From the NCBI GenBank assembly GCA_002690445.1, contig NZER01000362.1, positions 1-17,940 on the forward strand: a stretch of DNA of 17,940 bases. Direction: 5' to 3'. This stretch comes from Candidatus Pacearchaeota archaeon. GTDB lineage: Archaea > Nanoarchaeota > Nanoarchaeia > Pacearchaeales > GW2011-AR1. The notes below the pieces were generated by a model. It made no database searches. It worked only from the letters and a program-made list of their open reading frames with translations, and was not told the origin of the DNA. Shown here piece after piece: positions 8,074-14,352 of this stretch; the first letter of the stretch is position 1; each line of letters starts with the position of its first letter. The position numbers and the translations under genes were made by a program.

Positions 8074-8784
8074 ATGGTTTGGGAAGAACAAAAAAAATGG
8101 CTTTTAGATGATGACGTAACCACAACTCTTTGCGAAAAAGCTGGAAATATCGATGCTTTTGAGATGGATGACGATTATCTTCACATTTGGAAAGATATCA
8201 GTTTTCGAGTTCAACTAAATAAAGCAAAAACACACGGCCTTACGCGAGAACAGACGAAGAAATGTTTGAGCCAATTATGGCGTCGGCCATATTATCTTAC
8301 TTTGGTGGCAAAGGCCTTCGGTGCTAAAAACATTATTGAAGTGGGCACAGCCGAAGGTTTGCAGTTTTATTCTTTTGCTGAATATGCTTCTGAAAATGGC
8401 GGCCATGTCTGGAGTTGCGACATAGTTGATAAGAAAAATAAAGAATATGCGAATAGATACCAAGATCAGACAACGTTCTGCCTGGGGACTAGCAAAGATC
8501 TGGTTACTCAGATAGAATCAGAAAAATTCATAGTAGGGGGTATTGATTTATTTTATATTGATGCATCGCATGAAAAAGGTGCTGTTTTGCAAGATGTAAA
8601 TAACCTGAAACACCTTCAATCGGATAATCCGATTTGGGTATTTGACGATTTTGATGAGAGGTTTGGTTGTTATGAAGATATTCAAGCTTTGTGCAAGCAG
8701 GTTGGAAGATTTAAGATTTATCGCGTCGGCAACGCCGCCAGCGGAAATCCCAACCACCAAGCCATAGTTTTTGGAGAACTTTAA
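8074..8784 (+). CDS. Class I methyltransferase, Methyltransf_24-like
   Basis: This is a predicted SAM-dependent O-methyltransferase of 236 residues. Motif I is IIEVGTAEG (87-95). An acidic strand end follows in VWSCDIVD, and DLFYIDASHEKGAVLQDV (from about 158) is the characteristic Methyltransf_24 segment with Asp163 and His166. A DDFDE acidic patch at 191-195 may help bind a metal. Enzymes of this type often methylate sugars in surface-glycan clusters. The start ATG is one base after the upstream stop with no clear Shine-Dalgarno, so it probably relies on translational coupling. It is not closely similar to the methyltransferases starting at 6184 and 16136, so the locus may place methyl groups at three different sites. 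Confidence 0.83.
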   Translation: MVWEEQKKWLLDDDVTTTLCEKAGNIDAFEMDDDYLHIWKDISFRVQLNKAKTHGLTREQTKKCLSQLWRRPYYLTLVAKAFGAKNIIEVGTAEGLQFYSFAEYASENGGHVWSCDIVDKKNKEYANRYQDQTTFCLGTSKDLVTQIESEKFIVGGIDLFYIDASHEKGAVLQDVNNLKHLQSDNPIWVFDDFDERFGCYEDIQALCKQVGRFKIYRVGNAASGNPNHQAIVFGEL

Positions 8785-8789
8785 GGGGG
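8784..8789 (+). promoter_or_regulatory. Strong ribosome binding site for ATG 8798
   Basis: AGGGGG is spaced 8 bases before ATG 8798. The alternative TTG at 8771 has no comparable site, so the ATG is preferred. The longer form would nevertheless add a few residues (KGAHA) that could belong to the first strand of a GT9 fold. Confidence 0.55.
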
Positions 8790-8797
8790 CCCACGCC

Positions 8798-9643
8798 ATG
8801 GGATTAGGTGGTTACTTGACTTGGACAGCAGTTATGAGGGAAATATCGCATAAAAAGCTAGATAATGATACAAAAATTTTACCCTGTGAGATACGCGATG
8901 GCAACATAACCAGGATTTTCACAAGCCCCATATTTGATAATAATCCATATATTTATAATGAGCGACGAGACAAAGGAAAAAGAACTTTTGCTCTTCCCTT
9001 GAGCCTTCATGAAACCAGTTATTGTAAAAAAGATACTCCCACAAAGGCATATCAAAGATATGACAAACACATAATCAGTCAGATTACTGAATATTATGGA
9101 ATCGACGACCCAGAATTGAAGTGTGAGCTATACTTCTCCGATCAAGAGGAAGAAGAGTCTAAAAACATAATTCAAGAATTGACAAAGGGCTATGTGGTCA
9201 TAGAGCCCAACTCCAAACAAGATTATACACCAAATAGAAAATACCCTTTTGAAAAATGGCAAAAAGTAGTAGATTCTCTAAGCGGTGAGGTGGATTTTGT
9301 GCAAGTCGGAGCACCCGGCACACCAGCGTTGAGGGGTGTCCATTCTTTGGTGGGAAAAGTTTCTTTTAGACAGGCAGCATTGGTCATTCGTTCAGCAAGG
9401 CTTTTTGTTAGTACGGAGGGCGGCCTGAGCCATGCTGCGAACGCCGTAGGCACAAAATCAGTAATAGTACTAACAGGATATCAGGGATATGATATGGTTG
9501 CTTATCCAGACAATATTAATATTAGCATAGCCACTCACGGCCCTTGTGGCTTAAAGATAGAGTGCCTCGATTGCAAAAAGGACGCAGCCAATCACGACTG
9601 CAATGAAATTATTAATAATATAAGAAAACACTTGGAGTTATAA
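8798..9643 (+). CDS. GT9-family (ADP-heptose:LPS heptosyltransferase-like) glycosyltransferase
   Basis: This is a predicted inverting GT-B glycosyltransferase of family GT9, 281 residues from ATG 8798. The N terminus (MGLGGYLTWTAVMREI) corresponds to the family's glycine loop and first helix. The donor domain contains GKVSFRQAALVIRSARLFV and then STEGGLSHAANAVGTKSVIVLTG (205-227), matching the GT9 signature in which GGxSHxAxAxG contacts the nucleotide sugar. Near the end are cysteines C250, C256, C259 and C268 in a pattern reminiscent of the CxPC...C...C tail of heptosyltransferases. GT9 enzymes classically use ADP-heptose. Here the gene sits one base upstream of a sugar-activation cassette with an HldE-type nucleotidyltransferase, which makes it the best candidate user of that product. 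Confidence 0.84.
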   Translation: MGLGGYLTWTAVMREISHKKLDNDTKILPCEIRDGNITRIFTSPIFDNNPYIYNERRDKGKRTFALPLSLHETSYCKKDTPTKAYQRYDKHIISQITEYYGIDDPELKCELYFSDQEEEESKNIIQELTKGYVVIEPNSKQDYTPNRKYPFEKWQKVVDSLSGEVDFVQVGAPGTPALRGVHSLVGKVSFRQAALVIRSARLFVSTEGGLSHAANAVGTKSVIVLTGYQGYDMVAYPDNINISIATHGPCGLKIECLDCKKDAANHDCNEIINNIRKHLEL

Positions 9644-9644
9644 C

Positions 9645-10505
9645 ATGAGTCATGAAAAAATTATTATATTAGCTGCGGATCATAATGGAATTGAAAGAAA
9701 AGCTTTTATCAAAAGTTTATTAACTAGGGAGGGATTTTTTTGTATTGATTTAGGCCCACACGAGAGCGCCGTTAGTGTAGATTATGTTGATTATTCTGAA
9801 CAACTTTCTATAATTGTATCCAACGAGGAAGCTCCGCGAGGTATTCTTATATGTGGCACTGGCGTTGGAATGAGCATTGTTGCAAATAGGTTCAAGGGGG
9901 TTCGAGCCGTATTGGCACACAACCTTATGACTGCGAGAAAATCGAGAGAACACAACGATTCAAACGTTTTGTGTTTGGGTGCTTGGGTGTCTTCGGAAAC
10001 AGAAACGCAGGAGATAGTCCTCAACTGGGTGAACGAATCGTGGGGCGAAGGTCGTCACGTTAAGAGGGTTGGCAAAATCGACAACTATAGCGGAATCGTT
10101 TTGGCGAATGGGGTTTTTGATATATTACACAAAGGCCACATAGAGCTTCTCAAGTTTGCGAAATCTCAAGGAGACAACCTGGTTGTTGCAATTGATTCTG
10201 ACGAGAGAGTCAGATCTATAAAAGGTGAAAGCAGACCCATCAATTCAGAGGAAGATAGAAAAAGATTACTAGAAGCATTGAGTTTTGTAGATGAAGTGCT
10301 GGTATTCAATTCAGAGAACGACCTTCGGAGCTTGTATTCGAAGATTTCCCCTTCTTGTGTGGTGAAAGGTGGCGAATGGACTGCTGATGAAGTTCGGAAG
10401 AGAGACAACATTGAAGAGAGCATCGATATAAAAATATATCCAATAGTTGGAAACTATTCCACGACAAACACGCTGCGAAAAATCAAAGATCTTAATTCAT
10501 GCTAG
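9645..10505 (+). CDS. Bifunctional RpiB-like sugar-phosphate isomerase / HldE-type nucleotidyltransferase
   Basis: This 286-residue fusion combines two enzymes of nucleotide-sugar synthesis. Residues 1-142 are an RpiB/LacAB-type aldose-ketose isomerase: AADHNG with His13, the active-site CGTGVGMS with Cys70, REHND with His103, and GRHVKRV with Arg137 and Arg141. These match E. coli RpiB Cys66, His99, Arg133 and Arg137 at a constant offset. Residues about 150-286 are an HldE/RfaE C-domain cytidylyltransferase: NGVFDILHKGH with HxGH at 162-165, IKGESRPIN, and YSTTNTLRKI. GGAG at 9634-9637 precedes the ATG. It overlaps the kinase gene by 7 bases. Predicted role: isomerise a ketose phosphate to an aldose phosphate and activate the resulting sugar 1-phosphate with ATP or CTP. 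The sugar identity is unknown. Confidence 0.88.
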   Translation: MSHEKIIILAADHNGIERKAFIKSLLTREGFFCIDLGPHESAVSVDYVDYSEQLSIIVSNEEAPRGILICGTGVGMSIVANRFKGVRAVLAHNLMTARKSREHNDSNVLCLGAWVSSETETQEIVLNWVNESWGEGRHVKRVGKIDNYSGIVLANGVFDILHKGHIELLKFAKSQGDNLVVAIDSDERVRSIKGESRPINSEEDRKRLLEALSFVDEVLVFNSENDLRSLYSKISPSCVVKGGEWTADEVRKRDNIEESIDIKIYPIVGNYSTTNTLRKIKDLNSC

Positions 10506-11389
10506 AGAAACTAGAATCATTTAAAAATAGAAAGATTCTTTTAGTAGGTGATACGATTATTGATAAACACGTATACCTAGAAGCAATTGGTTTATCTTTA
10601 GAATCACCAACGATAAAGACACAATTTCGAGAAGAGTCGATCATATTCGGAGGTGCTGCAAACGTTGCAAAACACCTGTCGTTCTTTTCAGATCATGTTG
10701 ATTTTGTTACATCGATAAATTCTGAAATATTGAGAAGTACGTTTGAAGAAAGGTATAAGCTAAAACTAACAAACCTAAGACAAAAGAAGGACAACATAAA
10801 GAGTAGGTTTTGGATAGATCGAGGTGATTCGAAATATAAATACTTGCAAATAAACGATATTAACAAGGACCCCAGCAAGGAGAAAGAATTCACACTGAAT
10901 AGCTCATATGATGTAATTGCTGTTTCTGATTATCGCTGTCACTTAATCGACGAAGCGATTATTTCAACAATAAGAGATTCGACTTTTGATACATATATCG
11001 CTTCTCAAGTTTCTTCGAAAAAAAACAATTTTGATTCTTATCGTGGTTTCAATAACTTTGTCATGAATAAGAGCGAAGCACACTCGTATTACACACCATG
11101 GTCATCCTCGGTCCTGGACAGATTGGGAACTTCACGGATATTTGTAACCAATGGGGATAAAGGGTCGCGCGTATATTACAAAGAAGGTTGCAGCGAACAC
11201 GATGCCTTTAAAACCGAGATGATCAGCACCATGGGTGCCGGCGATGCATACTATGCAGCCTTGATAGCTTCCTCTGGGGATGCTGACTTTGCCAATTTGT
11301 GGGCTTCCTATTATGTTTCCTGCGATATAGAACATCGAGTGAGGGTGGAGGACTTTATAGAATGTCAAAAGCAGAATGTGTTCGTCTAA
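10499..11389 (+). CDS. PfkB-family sugar kinase, HldE N-domain-like
   Basis: This is a predicted ribokinase/PfkB-fold kinase of 296 residues that resembles the N-terminal kinase domain of HldE, which phosphorylates C1 of heptose 7-phosphate. It starts KILLVGDTIIDKHVY (12-26) and has GGAANVAKHL (51-60) for substrate binding. VTNGDKGS (216-223) is the nucleotide-binding turn. TMGAGDAYYAAL (244-255) holds the catalytic Asp249. The residue before TMGAGD is Ser rather than the usual Asp of DTxGAGD. In many bacteria this kinase is fused to the HldE nucleotidyltransferase; here it is separate, and that domain sits on the preceding RpiB protein. It overlaps both neighbours (7 and 28 bases), so tight co-expression is likely. 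Predicted product: an aldose 1,n-bisphosphate. Confidence 0.83.
   Translation: MLEKLESFKNRKILLVGDTIIDKHVYLEAIGLSLESPTIKTQFREESIIFGGAANVAKHLSFFSDHVDFVTSINSEILRSTFEERYKLKLTNLRQKKDNIKSRFWIDRGDSKYKYLQINDINKDPSKEKEFTLNSSYDVIAVSDYRCHLIDEAIISTIRDSTFDTYIASQVSSKKNNFDSYRGFNNFVMNKSEAHSYYTPWSSSVLDRLGTSRIFVTNGDKGSRVYYKEGCSEHDAFKTEMISTMGAGDAYYAALIASSGDADFANLWASYYVSCDIEHRVRVEDFIECQKQNVFV
11347..11351 (+). promoter_or_regulatory. Ribosome binding site for araD-like gene inside the kinase gene
   Basis: GGAGG lies 10 bases before ATG 11362, within the last 43 bases of the kinase reading frame. It selects 11362 over the longer in-frame extension from 11299. Confidence 0.6.
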
Positions 11390-12045
11390 ATAAAGAAATA
11401 AAAAGCTGCGGGCTAGTGAAATTGACTTGGGGCAACGTCTCTCTGAGAGAGGGGCACAAGATGTTGATAAAACCTTCGGGGGTACCATTCAACATATTGT
11501 CTCCAGAAGATATAGCCGTCGTCGATGTGGAAACAGGAGAACACTTAGAAGGCAAGAAGCCATCTGTTGATACCGATATTCATTTGGAGCTGTATAGAGG
11601 GTTCGGAGAGATCAAGTCCATAATCCACACTCATTCTAAATATGCAACGGCATGGGCCCAGGCTGAAAAAAGCATACCCTGCATCGGCACTACCCATGCT
11701 GATTACTTTTCAGGCCCGATCCCAGTGATGGTAAATCTGAAAGATTATGAAATAAAAGAAAATTATGAGAAAAACATAGGCAAATCTGTGGTACAATACT
11801 TTATTGGGAATAAGCAGTCCCCTTTGGAGAAAGGTGCAGTTCTTCTCCCAAAACATGGTGTGTTGGCTTTTGGCAAGACAGGGGCGACCGCTTTAGAAAA
11901 CGCAATTGTACTGGAGGAAGTTGCAGAATTGGCCACATTATCATACACTATCAATAGTGAATTGAAACTAGAGGAAGAACATCGAGTGTTGTTTGAAAAG
12001 CACTACAAAAGAAAGCACGGGGAGAATAAGTATTATGGACAATGA
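11362..12045 (+). CDS. araD: L-ribulose-5-phosphate 4-epimerase (AraD family)
   Basis: This 227-residue protein is a class II aldolase/epimerase-fold enzyme predicted to interconvert L-ribulose 5-phosphate and D-xylulose 5-phosphate. Zinc ligands are His89 and His91 (IIHTHS) and His165 (LLPKHG). The TTHADYFSGPIP segment carries Asp114, which corresponds to E. coli AraD Asp120. Asp70 takes the place of the catalytic Glu of fuculose aldolases. Glu136 matches E. coli Glu142, and the C terminus KRKHGENKYYGQ matches the E. coli YYGQ end with catalytic Tyr229. WGNVS and IKPSGVPF bind phosphate. Family length is about 231. The residues support epimerase rather than aldolase activity. It overlaps the kinase by 28 bases and the cupin by 11. 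A modified substrate such as a heptulose phosphate cannot be excluded. Confidence 0.9.
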   Translation: MSKAECVRLNKEIKSCGLVKLTWGNVSLREGHKMLIKPSGVPFNILSPEDIAVVDVETGEHLEGKKPSVDTDIHLELYRGFGEIKSIIHTHSKYATAWAQAEKSIPCIGTTHADYFSGPIPVMVNLKDYEIKENYEKNIGKSVVQYFIGNKQSPLEKGAVLLPKHGVLAFGKTGATALENAIVLEEVAELATLSYTINSELKLEEEHRVLFEKHYKRKHGENKYYGQ

Positions 12046-12451
12046 TGACGAATTTGGAATAAAAGAGGTTCCAGAAGTTTGGTCCCATGTTTCCCATAAA
12101 GACAAGTATTGGGGGCATATAACATCAGTTTATGCAGATGACAACTTCACTTTGAAAAAGATCTTCATGGAAAAGGGAAGCCAGAGTAGTTTGGAATACC
12201 ATGTAAGAAAAGATGAATATTATTATATTCTCTCTGGCAGGCTTAAAGTGGGTTTTAGGATCGGTAGGGCGAAGAACACTTCGGTCATAATGGAGGAGGG
12301 GGAGACTATACACATCAAGCCCGGCTTGATGCACATGAGGATGGCTCTAAAAGATACCATTATTATAGAATGGTCAAACAAGGACGATGATTCTGATTCG
12401 AACATCGTTGAAGATGGAAAGCATTATATTCATATGGAGGATAAGAGATGA
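12035..12451 (+). CDS. Cupin protein, mannose-6-phosphate isomerase type II-like
   Basis: This is a single-domain cupin of 138 residues resembling the C-terminal phosphomannose isomerase domain of ManC-like proteins. Visible are an early KYWGHITSVY (compare PWG in the family) and the first cupin motif SSLEYHVRKDEYYYILSGRLKVGF, with His56 and Glu61 as probable metal ligands. EEGETIHIKPGLMHMRM supplies His100. The family's usual SLQYH reads SLEYH here, so one metal-ligand position (Gln) is Glu54. It might be a sugar-phosphate isomerase or epimerase in the same pathway, or a non-catalytic sugar-binding cupin. It starts at ATG 12035 with GGGGAG upstream, overlaps araD by 11 bases, and ends in an ATGA overlap with the transaldolase. 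Confidence 0.78.
   Translation: MDNDDEFGIKEVPEVWSHVSHKDKYWGHITSVYADDNFTLKKIFMEKGSQSSLEYHVRKDEYYYILSGRLKVGFRIGRAKNTSVIMEEGETIHIKPGLMHMRMALKDTIIIEWSNKDDDSDSNIVEDGKHYIHMEDKR
12436..12440 (+). promoter_or_regulatory. Ribosome binding site of the transaldolase gene
   Basis: A perfect GGAGG sits 7 bases before ATG 12448, inside the end of the cupin gene. This suggests strong translation of the transaldolase. Confidence 0.55.
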
Positions 12452-13128
12452 GAAAACTGTTTATTGATACAGCAAATTTAGATCATATTAAAAAAATCAA
12501 TTCACTGGGAGTGATACGGGGGGTAACTACTAATCCTAGCTTGATATCAAAAGAACCAAAGCAGAATTTTGATGCCCTAATAGAACAATTGGCTAGCTTT
12601 TGCCAAGACAGCAGGCTTTCATTGAGTGTGGAGGTTTTTGCCTCTAAGCCAGAAGATATGCTGATTCAAGCGAGAGAGTTGCATCGAGCCTTGTCGCAGG
12701 CAATCGACCCAGATTTACTACACATCAAAATCCCAGTAGGATTTGAGGAATTGACAGTGATCAAACAACTGTCGAGCGAGGGGATCAATGTTAACTGTAC
12801 TTGTTGTTTTACAGAACAACAACTGCAGTTAGCGGCCCTTAGTGGTTCGAAGTATGTTTCTCTTTTCTACAGCCGCCTCAGAGATTTTTCCGGCAACCCT
12901 CCGGAGGTTTTGCGAAGAACAAGGGGTTTTATTGATACAAACGGACTTGATTGTGAGATTATCGCCGGCAGCATTAGATCACAGGGCGATGTTTCGGGAG
13001 CCTGGGAAAATGGTTGCGATATCGTAACTTGCAGTTATTCGATTATTGAGCAAATGACCAAACACCCCAAGACAGATGTTTCTGTGGCGGGCTTTCTTAG
13101 GGATTTCAATAATTGGATTGGTAATTGA
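12448..13128 (+). CDS. talC: Transaldolase, TalC/FSA-type
   Basis: This is a predicted 226-residue class I aldolase of the short TalC family. It would transfer a dihydroxyacetone unit between pentose-phosphate intermediates (fructose 6-phosphate + erythrose 4-phosphate to sedoheptulose 7-phosphate + glyceraldehyde 3-phosphate). Motifs are FIDTAN with Asp7, GVTTNPSL (26-32), Schiff-base Lys94 in HIKIP, NCTCCFTEQQ (116-125), YVSLFYSR and AGSIRS. Phe140 stands where fructose-6-phosphate aldolase has Tyr131, which favours true transaldolase activity. Short transaldolases are well-known auxiliary metabolic genes of cyanophages, where they redirect host carbon. Here the gene is inside a sugar-activation cassette, which points to substrate supply for that route. 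It starts in an ATGA overlap with the cupin. Confidence 0.9.
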   Translation: MRKLFIDTANLDHIKKINSLGVIRGVTTNPSLISKEPKQNFDALIEQLASFCQDSRLSLSVEVFASKPEDMLIQARELHRALSQAIDPDLLHIKIPVGFEELTVIKQLSSEGINVNCTCCFTEQQLQLAALSGSKYVSLFYSRLRDFSGNPPEVLRRTRGFIDTNGLDCEIIAGSIRSQGDVSGAWENGCDIVTCSYSIIEQMTKHPKTDVSVAGFLRDFNNWIGN

Positions 13129-13129
13129 T

Positions 13130-13459
13130 GTGGTATATGCATTTGATGTAGATGGTACCATATGCACAAACACTTATGGAGAATATGAATCGTCTCGGCC
13201 CTATGAAGATAGGATAAAATATATAAATTCCCTATATGATCGAGGAGAAACGGTATATTATCTTACTGCGCGAGGCATGGGAAGGTCAAACAATGATCAG
13301 ATGAGGGCTTATGCCCTATATGAATTCACAAAAAATCAATTAGATTCTTGGGGCGCTAAATATCATCAACTTTTTATGGGAAAACCAAATGCGGATATTT
13401 TCGTTGATGACAAAGGTTCCCACTCCGAGGCTTTTTTTAGTGAAAATTTACATAAATAG
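13130..13459 (+). CDS. Minimal HAD-superfamily phosphatase
   Basis: This is a 109-residue HAD-fold phosphatase of the small type found in capsule and O-antigen loci. Motif I is FDVDGTIC with nucleophile Asp6 and acid/base Asp8, motif II is YYLTARG, and motifs III-IV are MGKPNADIFVDDKG with the Lys and Asp pair. No cap insertion and no zinc-binding Cys/His loop like that of GmhB is present. The start is uncertain: GTG 13130, one base after the transaldolase stop, fits the first beta strand, but TTG 13118 is also possible and neither has a good Shine-Dalgarno. It overlaps the next gene by 20 bases. Predicted role: remove the distal phosphate from the sugar bisphosphate made by the PfkB kinase before nucleotidyl transfer. 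Confidence 0.78.
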   Translation: MVYAFDVDGTICTNTYGEYESSRPYEDRIKYINSLYDRGETVYYLTARGMGRSNNDQMRAYALYEFTKNQLDSWGAKYHQLFMGKPNADIFVDDKGSHSEAFFSENLHK

Positions 13460-14348
13460 AAAACCGAAAACAGGCCCATGGGGCGGCGGCGCGAAAACAG
13501 TAAACAAGCTGGTTGATCATCTAACTCATTTTGGCCACAGTGTTGTTTATCGCCTTGAGAGAGGCATTGATGTAATTTTTTGTATTGATCCTAGGCCCAA
13601 TGATTATGGGGAAAATTACCACCATCTATTGCAGTACAAGAAGCGCAATTCCATAAAAATTATTCAGAGAGTTGGTGACGTTGGCACTCATGGCAAACCA
13701 GAACTTACAGAATATGTAAAATTTTGTTTAGATAAATCGGATTTCTTTATATTTCCTAGTGAGTGGGCAAAAGAAAAGATTCAATTTGAAGGAAAAAATT
13801 GCAGTGTAATACACAACGCACCACAGGAGGACTTTTACAACCACAGAGGGGGAAAGACAGACATCAGTAAAAAACCCAAGATCATTACACATCACTGGTC
13901 TACAAATCCCAAAAAGGGCTTTGATCTTTATGAACAATTTGATGTTTATTGTCGAGAAACAGGGGAATATGAATTCTATTATATGGGACAGGTTCCCCCG
14001 GGAGTGATGTTCGTAAATTACCACCCGCCAGTCGACGTGGCACAGCTGTCTTATGGTTTGCCTAAATTTGACATATACCTAACAGCTTCTGAAGACGAAG
14101 CTGGCGCCAACCATGTATTAGAGGCCCTGGCCTGTGGTTTGCCGGTGGTTTATAGAAGCTCTGGTGGAAGCATTGTTAATTATTGCAAGAAATATGGTTT
14201 GGAATACTCTACTTTCGATGAGCTAATATCTTCAATCAAGAAGGTGGTAGATGATTATAGTACATACAAGAATGAAGTGTTGAGATATAAAAGAACCAAT
14301 ATTGAAGTCGTTTCGAAATATTATGACATAATACAACAGGTTGGATAA
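13440..14348 (+). CDS. GT4-type glycosyltransferase
   Basis: This is a 302-residue GT-B glycosyltransferase starting at GTG 13440, with GAGG 9 bases upstream and inside the end of the phosphatase gene. The N terminus KIYINRKPKTGPWGGGAKT carries the GPWGGGxKT loop seen in many phage and environmental GT4-like proteins. FIFPSEWAKEKI and VIHNAPQEDFY mark the interdomain region. TASEDEAGANHVLEALACGLPVV holds Glu220 and Glu228 as E-X7-E, followed by the SSGG donor loop. The longer frame from 13389 would overlap the phosphatase even more and adds no conserved residues. It starts the second run of glycan genes, directly after the sugar-activation cassette. Substrates are unknown. Confidence 0.85.
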   Translation: MKIYINRKPKTGPWGGGAKTVNKLVDHLTHFGHSVVYRLERGIDVIFCIDPRPNDYGENYHHLLQYKKRNSIKIIQRVGDVGTHGKPELTEYVKFCLDKSDFFIFPSEWAKEKIQFEGKNCSVIHNAPQEDFYNHRGGKTDISKKPKIITHHWSTNPKKGFDLYEQFDVYCRETGEYEFYYMGQVPPGVMFVNYHPPVDVAQLSYGLPKFDIYLTASEDEAGANHVLEALACGLPVVYRSSGGSIVNYCKKYGLEYSTFDELISSIKKVVDDYSTYKNEVLRYKRTNIEVVSKYYDIIQQVG

Positions 14349-14352
14349 TAAA

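Noticed and set aside
11362..12045. Fuculose-phosphate-type aldolase call for the class II aldolase-fold protein
   Set aside because: Asp at residue 70, Asp114 and the YYGQ end match the epimerase AraD; the catalytic Glu of aldolases is absent.
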